Assembly (NCBI RefSeq): GCF_003184185.1
Contig: NZ_QHJG01000008.1
Location: 124,001 to 188,000 of the forward strand
Direction of reading: 5' to 3'
DNA length: 64,000 bases
DNA from: Legionella qingyii
Lineage (GTDB): Bacteria > Pseudomonadota > Gammaproteobacteria > Legionellales > Legionellaceae
Shown piece after piece: positions 9,706 through 19,295 of the stretch (the stretch's first letter is position 1; each line of letters starts with the position of its first letter). The translations under genes and the position numbers were made by a program. The notes under the pieces are model-generated. The model searched no databases, had not been told where the DNA came from, and saw nothing but the letters and a program-made list of their open reading frames with translations.

Positions 9706-10603
9706 ACACCTTTTGGTTAAGCATAGGAAAGCCCAAAGCTTCGCGTGCCTGATAATAAGCTTGCGCTACTGCCCTTGATAAATGTCTTACGCGTAAGATA
9801 TAACGCTGCCTTTCAGTAACAGATATTGCTTTACGTGCATCGAGTAAGTTAAATGAATGCGATGCTTTAATTACCATTTCATAAGCAGGAAGCGGTAATT
9901 GTAACTCAATTAACTTTTGCGCTTCACTTTCATAATAATCAAACTGTTTAAATAACTCTTCTACATTAGCATGTTCAAAATTATAAGCAGACATCTCCAC
10001 TTCATTTTGATGGAACACATTACCATAAGTTATAGTGCCATTCGGTGTATTACTCCAAGGTAGATCAAATAAGTTGTCCACCCCTAATATATACATAGCC
10101 AAACGCTCCAAACCATAAGTCAACTCGCCAGTTACAGGTTTACACGCCAAACCACCTGCTTGTTGAAAATAGGTAAATTGGGATACTTCCATACCATTTT
10201 GCCAAACTTCCCAACCCAGACCCCAGGCACCTAAAGTAGGTGATTCCCAGTTGTCTTCAACAAACCGAATGTCATCTGCCAAAGGATCAACTCCCAGGGC
10301 ACGCAATGAATCCAGATATTTATCTTGTATATCTAAAGGAGAAGGCTTGAGTACCACTTGAAATTGGTAATAATGTTGCACTCGATTCGGGTTATCTCCA
10401 TAACGACCATCAGTAGGTCTTCGAGAGGGCTGTACATAAGCAGCTGACCAAGGCTCAGGGCCTATTGCTCGTAAAAAAGTTGCTGGATGAAAAGTTCCTG
10501 CGCCAACTTCCATATCAAAAGGTTGCAATATAACACATCCCTGAGCAGCCCAATATTGCTGCAAAGTAAGAATAATATCCTGAAATGTAGATGGTTTTGT
10601 CAT
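9692..10603 (-). CDS. glyQ: Glycyl-tRNA synthetase alpha subunit
   Basis: Alpha subunit carrying the catalytic class II core of heterotetrameric glycyl-tRNA synthetase. Diagnostic segments are [28 protein letters not shown] and [10 protein letters not shown]. The start at 10603 ([10 protein letters not shown]) gives 303 aa, the normal size. The frame stays open upstream only because it runs through a palindromic repeat, so the longer 340-aa reading is rejected. It overlaps glyS by 14 bases. Confidence 0.96.
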   Translation of the reverse strand: MTKPSTFQDIILTLQQYWAAQGCVILQPFDMEVGAGTFHPATFLRAIGPEPWSAAYVQPSRRPTDGRYGDNPNRVQHYYQFQVVLKPSPLDIQDKYLDSLRALGVDPLADDIRFVEDNWESPTLGAWGLGWEVWQNGMEVSQFTYFQQAGGLACKPVTGELTYGLERLAMYILGVDNLFDLPWSNTPNGTITYGNVFHQNEVEMSAYNFEHANVEELFKQFDYYESEAQKLIELQLPLPAYEMVIKASHSFNLLDARKAISVTERQRYILRVRHLSRAVAQAYYQAREALGFPMLNQKVCDGQ

Positions 10604-10616
10604 GAAAATCTCAATG

Positions 10617-10695
10617 TAGCCTGGGTGAAGCGAAGCGGAACCCTGGAAATTTGTACCCTGCAAAACCCGGGCTCCGCTTTGCTTCACCCAGGCTA
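10617..10695. repeat. Palindromic intergenic repeat (family A), near-perfect copy
   Basis: Left arm tagcctgggtgaagcgaagc continues with ggaaccc; the right arm gcttcacccaggcta is its complement, joined by gggctccgcttt. This is one of the best preserved copies and lies between the DsbA-like gene and glyQ, so it may terminate the former and affect glyQ expression. Confidence 0.8.
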
Positions 10696-10718
10696 TTTTT
10701 GTATTTAACTGCAATTAT

Positions 10719-11510
10719 TTACGAATTACCTGCTGCTTTCTTAATTAACTCTTGCAGCGACTCTTCACTGGCAGCACCAGGTATAAATGAGGGTTCAGAA
10801 CCTGGTTTAAATTGACCATTTGGAGTTGAAGCAATGATAAATGCAGGAGTTCCCATCAAGTGTAGCTTTTCTGCTAATTCACGGTTTGCATCCAAAGCTG
10901 CAGTAACTTCTTTACTTTGCATATCAGTCTTTAATTTCTTCATATCCAAACCTAAAGACTTAGCAGTAGCCATAACGATTTGATCGTTTAAACGCTTATC
11001 AATAGAAATCAATGCATTATGCATTGCTTGATATTTACCTTGCATACCAGCAGCTAAAGCAGCTCTAGAAGCTAATTCAGAGCTCTTACCAAAAATTGGG
11101 AATTCTTTATAAATAACTCGCAAGTCACTGTCTTTTTTAACCAAACTATCAATGATTGGTGACATTTTTTTGCAATGAATACATTGGTAGTCAAAAAATT
11201 CTACTATGGTTACATTACCTTTTGGATTACCTACAACTGTAGTCTTACCTTGAAACAATTGCTCAGTATTTTCTTTAATTGCAGATTGAGCTTGTTGTTG
11301 CATATTTTGCTGTTGTTTTTGTTGTAACGCTTGAGAAGCTTCCAAAAGTACTTCTGGATTAGTTACTAAATAGTCATGCACTACTTTTTCAATTTCCTTT
11401 TTTTGTGTATCAGACATAGGAGTTGTATTATTGGTATCTGCTGCCATAACTGCAGGTGATACTAAAGATGCTGTCAGCGCTCCTACTGTTAATAAATTTG
11501 TAAATTTCAC
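10719..11510 (-). CDS. DsbA/Com1-like periplasmic disulfide oxidoreductase
   Basis: Exported thioredoxin-fold protein of the Com1/DsbA2 group, expected to form or isomerise disulfides in periplasmic proteins. A signal peptide (TNLLTVGALTASLVSP...VMA) is followed by a Gln-rich helix (QQKQQQNMQQQ), like the dimerisation region of Com1-type proteins, then the active site CIHC and the cis-proline loop GTPAF. A GTG start at 11510 is chosen, with AGGGG just upstream; an ATG at 11591 would add 27 residues before the signal peptide. In L. pneumophila DsbA2 matures Dot/Icm and other envelope proteins. That role is inferred here. Confidence 0.88.
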   Translation of the reverse strand: MKFTNLLTVGALTASLVSPAVMAADTNNTTPMSDTQKKEIEKVVHDYLVTNPEVLLEASQALQQKQQQNMQQQAQSAIKENTEQLFQGKTTVVGNPKGNVTIVEFFDYQCIHCKKMSPIIDSLVKKDSDLRVIYKEFPIFGKSSELASRAALAAGMQGKYQAMHNALISIDKRLNDQIVMATAKSLGLDMKKLKTDMQSKEVTAALDANRELAEKLHLMGTPAFIIASTPNGQFKPGSEPSFIPGAASEESLQELIKKAAGNS

Positions 11511-11621
11511 ACAGTTCCCCTTATTTAATAGTTTACATAATACCAACAACTTTCCAACCGGCACCCTAGCATCCGCTTGAGGAAAATTCAATAGGGCCCG
11601 TTTACAATTCTACTATCTCGA

Positions 11622-11708
11622 GCTCAAATGAACTGATTTTATGCACTCCGATACTTACATGCTTCGCACACACTGCATTTCGGTGCCATAAAATCAGTTC
11701 ATTTGAGC
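11622..11708. repeat. 22-bp perfect inverted repeat upstream of the DsbA-like gene
   Basis: Arms at 11622-11643 and 11687-11708 are exact reverse complements over 22 bases (gctcaaatgaactgatttta, then tg, in the left arm). Complementarity continues inward with a small bulge (gcactccga against tcggtgc). It could be the uvrD terminator, a repeat copy, or a control hairpin upstream of the downstream gene. It does not resemble the family A repeats. Confidence 0.75.
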
Positions 11709-11765
11709 GCAATCAAGTACCCTTAGTTAGCATTAATTTTTGTGACCCAAATCATAAGATTTATT

Positions 11766-11795
11766 GTAGCCTGGGTACACTCTGCGGAACCCAGG
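11766..11795. repeat. Partial family A repeat
   Basis: Half-element gtagcctgggtacactctgc followed by ggaacccagg just after the uvrD stop; the outer cctggg/cccagg can still pair. Confidence 0.55.
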
Positions 11796-11809
11796 AATTT
11801 TAGAATTAA

Positions 11810-13975
11810 TCACATCGCTACAGCTAAATTAGCATAAGCTAAAACAAGCCATTTAACACCGTGCTCACTAAACTTCACCTGGACACGAGTATGTGCCCCA
11901 CTACCCTCAACTGCTAATACGATACCTTGACCAAATTTTGCATGAGTCACACTTTGTCCCAAAGACAACCCTGAGGTTTCTGGCACCACAGAAGGTTTAT
12001 TTCGCGTAATAACGGGGGCTTGAAATTTCGCTTTAATACGAATCTCATCAATTAATTCTTGGGGTAATTCCCTTAAAAATCGTGAAGGCCGATGATACTC
12101 TTCTCGCCCATATTGTCTTCGTATTTCAGCATATGACATAATCAGTTTGCGCATGGCACGCGTCATCCCCACATAACATAGCCGACGCTCTTCCTCCAAA
12201 CGTCCTGGCTCATCCAAAGACTGTTTCCCTGGGAACACCCCCTCTTCCATTCCTACTAAAAATACGATGGGAAATTCAAGGCCTTTAGCAGCATGTAAGG
12301 TCATCAAATGGACGTAACGCTCGTGTTCTTCAGCTTGCATCTCTCCGGCCTCCAAAGAAGCATGTGCCAGGAATGCATTCACCAGAGGAATTTCTTCCTC
12401 CTCTTCTTGCTCATAACGAAATTGCTTTGCCGCATTGATTAATTCTTGTAAGTTATCTAGACGAGACTCCGATTTGTCCCCTTTGATTTTACTAAAATGA
12501 GCATACAATCCACTCTGCTGAATTACTATAGATAACTGTTCGTCCAATTCCATTGCTGCGGTATCTTGTTGCAATTGTTCAATTAATTGAATGAATTTTG
12601 CCAATGAAGATCCTGCCCGTTGAGCCATTTCACCTGATTGCAATAATGTTTTAGCAGCATGCCATAAAGAACATTGTTCCGATTTGGCGTAATGACGCAA
12701 ATCATCTAGCGTTTTTTCACCAATTCCCCGAGTTGGAAAATTAACGATACGCTCAAACGCATTATCATCATCCGGGTTCACCAATAAACGCAAATAAGCT
12801 AAAGCATCTTTCACTTCTGCTCGATCAAAGAAACGTAATCCACCATAAATACGATAAGCAATTCCAGCACGTAATAATGCTTCCTCTAAAACCCTGGATT
12901 GAGCATTCGAACGATATAAAATAGCAATTTCATCAGCACTTACGCCTTGATTAATTTCCATCATAATACGTTCACAGACAAAGCGTGCTTCTTCCAGCTC
13001 ATTAAAGGCACTGTAGATTATAATTTTTTCTCCAGTTGCGCCATTCGTCCATAAGTCTTTTCCCATCCGTGAATTATTATGTGTAATTAAAGCATTGGCA
13101 GCATCGAGTATTGTTGCTGTTGAACGATAATTTTGCTCCAAACGAATAATTTGTGTGTTTTTAAAATCTTGAGAAAATTGCTGAATATTCTCGACTTTAG
13201 CTCCTCGCCAACCATAAATCGATTGGTCATCATCTCCGACCGCCAAAACAGCAGTATGTTCACCAGCAAGAAGGCGTATCCATGCATATTGAATCGTATT
13301 AGTATCCTGGAACTCATCCACCAATATGGCTTGAAAACGTTGACGGTAATGATTAAGAATTTCCGGATTATCACGTAATAACTCATGGGTCCGCAATAAC
13401 AATTCCGCAAAATCGATTACTCCCGCGGTCTGGCAGGCTTGTTCATATGCATTATAAATATTGAGTAACGTTTTACCAGGCCCATAAGACAAAGTATGGA
13501 CGTGCTGGGGTCGTAGTCCTTCATCTTTGCGCCCATTAATGAACGACTGAGCCTGTTTCACTGGCCATTGTTCTGAATCAAGATTTAATGAGGCAATCAC
13601 GCGTTTAATCAGGCGCGCTTGATCTTCGGAATCTAAAATATGAAACAGCTCGGGCAAATGTGCTTCTTGATAATGTCGACGGAGCAAGCGATGGCACAAC
13701 CCATGAAAGGTACCTACCCATAATCCCAATACAGGGGTACTCAACATATTATTTAGGCGCGCTCTCATTTCGCCAGCGGCTTTATTAGTAAACGTTACGG
13801 CCAAAATTCCATGCGGTGAAAGATGCTCCTCCTCAATAAGCCATGCAATGCGACTAACCAAAACTTTCGTTTTACCACTGCCTGCCCCAGCAAGGACCAG
13901 CGTATTACCAAGCGGTGAAGTAACTGCTTCGCGTTGTCGCTCATTCAGTCCTTTAAGAATTGCAGCAAGAGTCAT
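11810..13975 (-). CDS. uvrD: DNA helicase II UvrD
   Basis: SF1A 3'-5' helicase for nucleotide excision and mismatch repair. Motif I GAGSGKT lies near residue 31, motif Ia TFTNKAAGEM, motif II DEFQDTN, motif III GDDDQSIYGWRGA, motif IV/V region TLHAAKGLEFPIVF and motif VI YVGMTRA. It is 721 aa, matching UvrD (720). The last 60 residues (LGQSVTHAKFGQG...) form the Tudor-like C-terminal domain. Rep or PcrA are less likely given length and organism. Confidence 0.95.
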   Translation of the reverse strand: MTLAAILKGLNERQREAVTSPLGNTLVLAGAGSGKTKVLVSRIAWLIEEEHLSPHGILAVTFTNKAAGEMRARLNNMLSTPVLGLWVGTFHGLCHRLLRRHYQEAHLPELFHILDSEDQARLIKRVIASLNLDSEQWPVKQAQSFINGRKDEGLRPQHVHTLSYGPGKTLLNIYNAYEQACQTAGVIDFAELLLRTHELLRDNPEILNHYRQRFQAILVDEFQDTNTIQYAWIRLLAGEHTAVLAVGDDDQSIYGWRGAKVENIQQFSQDFKNTQIIRLEQNYRSTATILDAANALITHNNSRMGKDLWTNGATGEKIIIYSAFNELEEARFVCERIMMEINQGVSADEIAILYRSNAQSRVLEEALLRAGIAYRIYGGLRFFDRAEVKDALAYLRLLVNPDDDNAFERIVNFPTRGIGEKTLDDLRHYAKSEQCSLWHAAKTLLQSGEMAQRAGSSLAKFIQLIEQLQQDTAAMELDEQLSIVIQQSGLYAHFSKIKGDKSESRLDNLQELINAAKQFRYEQEEEEEIPLVNAFLAHASLEAGEMQAEEHERYVHLMTLHAAKGLEFPIVFLVGMEEGVFPGKQSLDEPGRLEEERRLCYVGMTRAMRKLIMSYAEIRRQYGREEYHRPSRFLRELPQELIDEIRIKAKFQAPVITRNKPSVVPETSGLSLGQSVTHAKFGQGIVLAVEGSGAHTRVQVKFSEHGVKWLVLAYANLAVAM

Positions 13976-14172
13976 AAATAAATTCCAGGAAAAAATCGAT
14001 GGTGTATTCTATTAATAGATCCTACTATCCGGCAAGGGAAAGAAAATAGAAGCTATACTAATTATAATTATAATCTTGTTTTTTTACGCTAACGCGTATA
14101 CATATTGCTTTCAAACGATTCCCAGCGCAAAATATTACAATATGGCAAAACAAAAATTCCTAAAGGACTAAA

Positions 14173-15135
14173 ATGCACTCACTCTATCCATCAATTAAAC
14201 CTTATGCGCAACATGAATTAAAAGTCAGTGCACTGCATACACTTTATATTGAAGAAACAGGAAATCCTGATGGATTGCCTGTTATTGTGTTACATCCAGG
14301 CCCTGGTGCTTCTTCCGGAGATGGTTACCTCAGACGTTTTTTTGATCCTCAACATTATCGAATCATACTTTTTGATCAACGCGGCTGTGGGCGCTCTACC
14401 CCTCACCTGGAAGTTCGTGAAAATACGACCAGTTTGTTATTAGATGACATCGATGCCATCAGAGATTTTTTAGCACTATCCGAATTTGTATTGTCTGGAG
14501 GTGGATGGGGTTCGTTACTTGCTTTACTTTACGCTCAAAAATTTCCGCAACAGATTAAAGCACTACAACTGCATCAAATTTTTTTGGGAAGACAGCAAGA
14601 TTTTGACTGGTTCTATAAGCATGGTGCCAATCTGGTTTATCCTGATTACTGGCAAGAATTTATTAGCAGTGTCCCTGAAACCATGCTGGATAAAATACCC
14701 CAATATTATGCCAATTGCTTGCAAGGACCCAATGAACTCGCGCGCATGAGTGCGGCAAAATCATGGGCATTGTGGGAAGCTCGTTGCAGCAGTTTACATC
14801 CTCATTTATATGTCATTGATCAATTCAGCGATCCTCATTTTGCTCTGGCTCTTGCAACTCTAGAATCTCATTACATCAATAATCACTTTTTCATTGAAGA
14901 AAATCAGGTAATGAACAATGTTCATAAAATACGACATATCCCAACATACATCGTACATGGTCGCTTTGACTTAATTTCGCCCCTGGCTGGTGCATTTGAA
15001 TTGCATCAAGCAATATCGGCATCCAATTTAAGAATAGTTCGAGATGCAGGTCATTCAGATAGAGAATCAGGTATCATTGACGCTCTAATTTATGCAAGTA
15101 AAGAAATTTCCAAACAAGGACTTGATGCATGTTGA
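14173..15135 (+). CDS. Proline iminopeptidase-like protein lacking the catalytic serine
   Basis: The 320-aa alpha/beta-hydrolase fold is that of proline iminopeptidases (FDQRGCGRS, the SWALWEA cap segment, HGRFD and AGHSDRE near the end). The predicted charge-relay Asp266 and His294 remain. The nucleophile elbow, normally GGSWGS, reads GGGWGS: residue 111 is Gly (GGA at 14503-14505) in place of Ser. The oxyanion motif HGGPG is HPGPG. Peptidase activity is therefore unlikely unless another residue substitutes. The frame is intact, so this looks like a maintained pseudo-enzyme or a recent inactivation. It overlaps dtd by 7 bases. Confidence 0.85.
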   Translation: MHSLYPSIKPYAQHELKVSALHTLYIEETGNPDGLPVIVLHPGPGASSGDGYLRRFFDPQHYRIILFDQRGCGRSTPHLEVRENTTSLLLDDIDAIRDFLALSEFVLSGGGWGSLLALLYAQKFPQQIKALQLHQIFLGRQQDFDWFYKHGANLVYPDYWQEFISSVPETMLDKIPQYYANCLQGPNELARMSAAKSWALWEARCSSLHPHLYVIDQFSDPHFALALATLESHYINNHFFIEENQVMNNVHKIRHIPTYIVHGRFDLISPLAGAFELHQAISASNLRIVRDAGHSDRESGIIDALIYASKEISKQGLDAC

Positions 15136-15566
15136 TTGTAATCCAAAGAGTAGCACATGCCCGTGTAGATATTGATGGCGAAACAGTTGGAAAAATAGAT
15201 CAGGGGCTTTTGGTACTCTGTGGATTTGAACCCGATGATACAGACCATAACATCAATAAAATGTTAGAGAAGTGCATCAATTATCGTATTTTTAGCGACA
15301 GCCAAGGTAAAATGAATTTAAGCCTTAAAGATGTTCAAGGTGGTTTATTATTAGTACCTCAATTTACTTTAATGGCCGAAACCCAAAAAGGCTTGCGTCC
15401 CAGTTTTTCAAATGCAGCACCACCTGAACTGGGTCGCCAATTATTTGACAATCTCTTGACACGGGCGGCTCAGTTATATCCTCATATACAAAGTGGATGT
15501 TTTGGTGCCGACATGCAAGTTCATTTATGCAATGATGGGCCAGTGACTTTTTTGCTAAAATTCTAA
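15129..15566 (+). CDS. dtd: D-aminoacyl-tRNA deacylase
   Basis: Removes D-amino acids mischarged onto tRNA, in the cytoplasm. The family motifs QFTLMAET near residue 79 (with the catalytic Thr) and the C-terminal NDGPVTF cross-subunit motif are present. The usual SQFTL reads PQFTL, so the Ser before Gln is Pro. It is 145 aa as in E. coli. The ATG lies inside the 3' end of the Pip-like gene, suggesting translational coupling. Confidence 0.93.
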   Translation: MLIVIQRVAHARVDIDGETVGKIDQGLLVLCGFEPDDTDHNINKMLEKCINYRIFSDSQGKMNLSLKDVQGGLLLVPQFTLMAETQKGLRPSFSNAAPPELGRQLFDNLLTRAAQLYPHIQSGCFGADMQVHLCNDGPVTFLLKF

Positions 15567-15738
15567 TAAATAGCATTAGACCTTTCGGTCTTGTATATAT
15601 CCTGTTGCTCTGGGCTTACCTCTGGATCAAAAATACATTTTAATCAAAACATCAACGACTGTACGTATCACTATGATTGTTTGCAAGAACATCAAACTCG
15701 TGTAACATCGTTTATTAAGTCAAATAATAAAAAAAATC

Positions 15739-16500
15739 ATGCGATTACTTTCAATCATCATTAGTTTTACCGGTGGTCTTGCTTTAACTGGATGTGCTTG
15801 TAAGGGAACTAACCCCGCCGATCCTTTTGAACCCTTTAACCGCAAAGTATATAAGTTTAATACAGCCTTAGACAATGCAATTTTGAAGCCTACAGCAAAA
15901 GCATATCGGGCTGTTTTACCTGCTCCTGTTCGTAAGAGTATAAATAACTTTTACAACAACCTGGATCTTATTCCATCCGTAGGAAATGATCTTCTTCAGG
16001 CTGATGGAAAATGGGCAATTCGTGACTCATGGCGATTCATTATAAACTCTTCCTTAGGTGTGGGTGGCTTGTTTGATGTAGCCAAAACCTTTGGCTTACC
16101 TCCTCATTCAAATGATTTAGGTCTTACTTTAGCTAAATGGGGCGATAAAAATTCGCCATACCTAATGCTTCCCTTATTAGGTCCAAGTACTCTTCGAGAC
16201 GGAGCAGGATGGTTATTCCAATTTGCGCTATATAGCCCCTATGTTTACATTAATAATGATGCAGTAGTCTACAGTTTATTAGCTCTACGTACAGTGGATT
16301 TACGCTCACAACTGTTAGATACTGAGCAAATAATGGACGAGGCTTTGGATAAATATGCCTTTATGAGAGATGCGTATTTACAATATCGCAATCATCTCAT
16401 CACAGGTGCTGATCAAGATACTGGATCTCTTTATGTTGATGATAAAAAAGCCGATCAGGAAGCGGCTGTAGAAGTTGGTAATGATTATGTAGATGAATAA
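15739..16500 (+). CDS. mlaA: MlaA/VacJ outer-membrane lipoprotein
   Basis: Outer-membrane lipoprotein of the Mla phospholipid-retrieval pathway, expected to remove phospholipids from the outer leaflet. The signal peptide ends in the lipobox LTGC. The family hallmark DPFEPFNRKVYKFNTALD follows directly, and AKWGDKNSPYLMLPLLGPS is also characteristic. Length is 253 aa. The other mla genes are not adjacent. Confidence 0.92.
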   Translation: MRLLSIIISFTGGLALTGCACKGTNPADPFEPFNRKVYKFNTALDNAILKPTAKAYRAVLPAPVRKSINNFYNNLDLIPSVGNDLLQADGKWAIRDSWRFIINSSLGVGGLFDVAKTFGLPPHSNDLGLTLAKWGDKNSPYLMLPLLGPSTLRDGAGWLFQFALYSPYVYINNDAVVYSLLALRTVDLRSQLLDTEQIMDEALDKYAFMRDAYLQYRNHLITGADQDTGSLYVDDKKADQEAAVEVGNDYVDE

Positions 16501-16520
16501 TATTGGTACTTGAATACTTT

Positions 16521-16545
16521 GTAGCCTGGCCTTCGCCCAGGCTAC
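16521..16545. terminator. Bidirectional terminator between mlaA and gshB
   Basis: Compact hairpin gtagcctgg/ccaggctac with a short loop, followed by a T-rich tract on the + strand, between convergent genes. The arms are the core of the family A repeat. Confidence 0.7.
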
Positions 16546-16563
16546 TTTAAAAGGGTTTTTTTA

Positions 16564-17514
16564 TTAAGCACGACATATCTTCTCAAGGCAACGTAAAAAA
16601 TCACCTGCGATATCAAGTTTTGTTTCTGCTTCTATTTCTCGTAAACAGGTTGGACTTGTAACATTAATTTCTGTTAAATAATCACCAATCACATCAATCC
16701 CAACAAAATACAAACCTTTAGCCTTGAGAGTGGGGGCTACTTGTTCGCAAATCCAGCGGTCTCTAGCTGTAATAGGCACTACTTCACCGCGTGCACCTGC
16801 AGCTAAATTACCTCGTAAGTCTCCTTGTGCAGGAATACGTGCCAATGCATAAGGAACAGGTTCGCCATTAATTAATAAAATGCGTTTATCACCAGTGGTT
16901 TTTATTTCATCAATATAACGTTGGGCGATAATCGTTTGCGTTTGATTTTTTGTTAGGACCTCTAAAATAACCGCTAAATTTTTTCCTTGCTCCTCCACAT
17001 GGAATACAGAGTTACCACCCATTCCTTCCAGCGGTTTAAAAATAACCTGTTTGTGTTCCTCCCAAAATGATTTCAACCGTTTAATATTTCGCGAAACCAG
17101 TGTAGTTGGGCAACACTGAGGAAAATTTAAAGTAAAAAACTTCTCATTCGCATCACGCAAGCTTTGGGGTTTGTTGGCTACAAGAACTCCTTCACGTTCT
17201 GCAAGTTCCAGACAATATGTAGTGTAAATGTATTCTGTATTAAAAGGAGGATCTTTGCGCATCAGGATGATATCAAACTCACCTAAAGGTTTTTCATATG
17301 AATCTTTAATCGTAGCCCAATCTTTGCTGTTCAAATCACCGATACTTAAATCAGAAACCTGTGCGAAGGCCCGTCCTTCCTTACAAAACAAATCTTCTTG
17401 GGTAAAAACAACACAAGACCAACCCATTTCTTGAGCTTTCTTGATCATAGCCAGAGACGTGTCTTTATATGGTTTTAATTGATTTAAAGGGTCCAGCAAC
17501 ACAGCCAGTTTCAT
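16564..17514 (-). CDS. gshB: Glutathione synthetase
   Basis: ATP-grasp ligase joining gamma-glutamylcysteine and glycine, the second step of glutathione synthesis. Family segments include IILMRKDPPFNTEYIYTTY, FKPLEGMGGNSVF and the C-terminal GDYLTEINVTSPTCLREIE. It is 316 aa as in E. coli. Its ATG shares one base with the gshA stop (TAATG), so the two enzymes are translationally coupled. Confidence 0.95.
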   Translation of the reverse strand: MKLAVLLDPLNQLKPYKDTSLAMIKKAQEMGWSCVVFTQEDLFCKEGRAFAQVSDLSIGDLNSKDWATIKDSYEKPLGEFDIILMRKDPPFNTEYIYTTYCLELAEREGVLVANKPQSLRDANEKFFTLNFPQCCPTTLVSRNIKRLKSFWEEHKQVIFKPLEGMGGNSVFHVEEQGKNLAVILEVLTKNQTQTIIAQRYIDEIKTTGDKRILLINGEPVPYALARIPAQGDLRGNLAAGARGEVVPITARDRWICEQVAPTLKAKGLYFVGIDVIGDYLTEINVTSPTCLREIEAETKLDIAGDFLRCLEKICRA

Positions 17515-18809
17515 TATTCACCTCCAATAGCTGCAATTTCTCTTGCTGCAGCAAGAGCTGCTAAGCGGGCAATAACCCCATATACATAAAAACGATTGGA
17601 TTCATCTACCTCGGTTAAATCATCACAAGGCATGTTACACGCCTGAGCAAAAGCTAAAGGTTCAAAATGCATTCCTGGAGCATTCAGATTTTCATCAATA
17701 CCACGTTCTTGATGAACCCGGTAAAATCCACCAACCACAAATTGACCAATCATATACACTACTGGCTCGGCGACAGAACCGTTTGGCATGGTTTCAAAAG
17801 TATATACACCCTCTTGGATAATTACCCTATCCACTTTTCGACCACCTTTGCTGGTCGACATTCTTGTACGTTGTTTTCTATTTAATTTATGTACGTCTTC
17901 TGCATCATGCACCATCATTACGCTCATGCCATAAGTGCCATTATCGGCCTTAATTACAACAAATGGTTTCTCTTTTATTCCGTAGGTTGCGTATTTATCG
18001 TTCATTAAAGTGAGAATTTTCTCAACTTCGATGGCTAATCTGTCGATACCTTCCTGGGCCATAAAATCCAGACCTTCTAAAGCACTAAAATAAGGATTGA
18101 TTAACCATGAATCCATCCCTACTAATTCGGAAAACTCCATCGCAACTTCTTCATAAAAATTAAAATGACTTGATTTCAAGCGCGAAGACCAACCTAATTG
18201 TGCTGTAGGTCTTATCTTTTGTTTTATTCCTTGTAAAATTTCAGGAATACCCTGAGACAAGTCATTATTCAGCATAAGAAAACATGGATTAAAATTAGCC
18301 AGACCAACGCGGTCACCCTCACGCTGTATAGGTTCTAACAGGAGCGTATCGCCCCCCTCAAGGACAACTTCCGTAGGTTCTTTAATCTCAGGGTCCAAAC
18401 TACCAATGCGAACGACAAAGCCCGCTTTTATAAAAATAGTTCGTAATACATTAAGACTTTTTAAATAAAACTTATTGCGTGTATGACTTTCTGGAATCAA
18501 TAAGATACGTGTGCAATCTGGAACATAGTCAACTAAAACAGACTGTGCTGCCTGAATACACAGGGGAAGGAATTCCGGATTCAAATTGTTAAACCCAGCT
18601 GGGAATAGATTAGTATCTACAGGCGCCAATTTGAATCCTGCATGCCTCAAGTCAACCGATGAAGTTAAAGGAGGAGGAGTTTCTTTCCATTGGTGCCTAA
18701 ACCACGTCTCAATTGCTGCTATTTGATTTAAAACAATTTTTTCCACATGAAACAATGGCCCAGAGTGTGCTGTAGTCAAATGAGGAACAGGGATTTCATG
18801 TGTATTCAT
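17514..18809 (-). CDS. gshA: Glutamate-cysteine ligase, proteobacterial alternative type
   Basis: First enzyme of glutathione synthesis. It belongs to the GshA type seen in Acidithiobacillus and Legionella relatives (about 430 aa) rather than the E. coli 518-aa type. Recognisable are SVDLRHAGFKLAPVDTNLFP, PFVVIKADNGTYGMSV and NLNAPGMHFEPLAFA. It directly precedes gshB with a one-base overlap, making a complete two-gene glutathione operon. Confidence 0.9.
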   Translation of the reverse strand: MNTHEIPVPHLTTAHSGPLFHVEKIVLNQIAAIETWFRHQWKETPPPLTSSVDLRHAGFKLAPVDTNLFPAGFNNLNPEFLPLCIQAAQSVLVDYVPDCTRILLIPESHTRNKFYLKSLNVLRTIFIKAGFVVRIGSLDPEIKEPTEVVLEGGDTLLLEPIQREGDRVGLANFNPCFLMLNNDLSQGIPEILQGIKQKIRPTAQLGWSSRLKSSHFNFYEEVAMEFSELVGMDSWLINPYFSALEGLDFMAQEGIDRLAIEVEKILTLMNDKYATYGIKEKPFVVIKADNGTYGMSVMMVHDAEDVHKLNRKQRTRMSTSKGGRKVDRVIIQEGVYTFETMPNGSVAEPVVYMIGQFVVGGFYRVHQERGIDENLNAPGMHFEPLAFAQACNMPCDDLTEVDESNRFYVYGVIARLAALAAAREIAAIGGE

Positions 18810-19013
18810 TCTTTCTCTCTTTCTATTTTTTTCGATGATGTTACCGGGGTTAACACAGAAATAAAAGATCTTATTAATTTTCTGTTATTATATTGCAAGT
18901 TCGATTTTTATGCCTGACAAAATCTATTAATTTCATGATACTACTAAAAAATGAGTTTTGTTTGGTTTAAAAAGTCCAACTAACATTGATTAACAACTAA
19001 AGGAACCCTATTC

Positions 19014-19295
19014 ATGATCAATGAGCTAATACAACAATTTTCCACACAAATACAAACTTTTTTATATATCATGATGATTATCAATGGTATTTTACATTTG
19101 ATTTTTGCTGGTGCGGTAGCCCACGATGCAGGAAATATGAATCGAACGGGGCAAAAACCAGTCTTAGTTTCTGCTGCTACCTGGGCATTCGCGACATTGA
19201 TAGGAGGTGTTTTCACGGCAACAATTTATTGGCTACTCCACCACTCCACAATCACGAGACCCACAATAAGAGAGATTCGTTATGACCAACCCTAA
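19014..19295 (+). CDS. Small two-helix membrane protein
   Basis: A 93-aa protein with two hydrophobic segments (about residues 17-38 and 54-76) joined by a polar loop (HDAGNMNRTGQK). I do not recognise a family. It overlaps the rhodanese gene by 14 bases, so both are probably one operon. An aaagga sequence upstream can serve as ribosome-binding site. Confidence 0.8.
   Translation: MINELIQQFSTQIQTFLYIMMIINGILHLIFAGAVAHDAGNMNRTGQKPVLVSAATWAFATLIGGVFTATIYWLLHHSTITRPTIREIRYDQP

Noticed and set aside
10604..10714. Upstream extension of glyQ by 37 residues
   Set aside because: These codons are entirely a palindromic repeat; GlyQ proteins begin at the [10 protein letters not shown] position.
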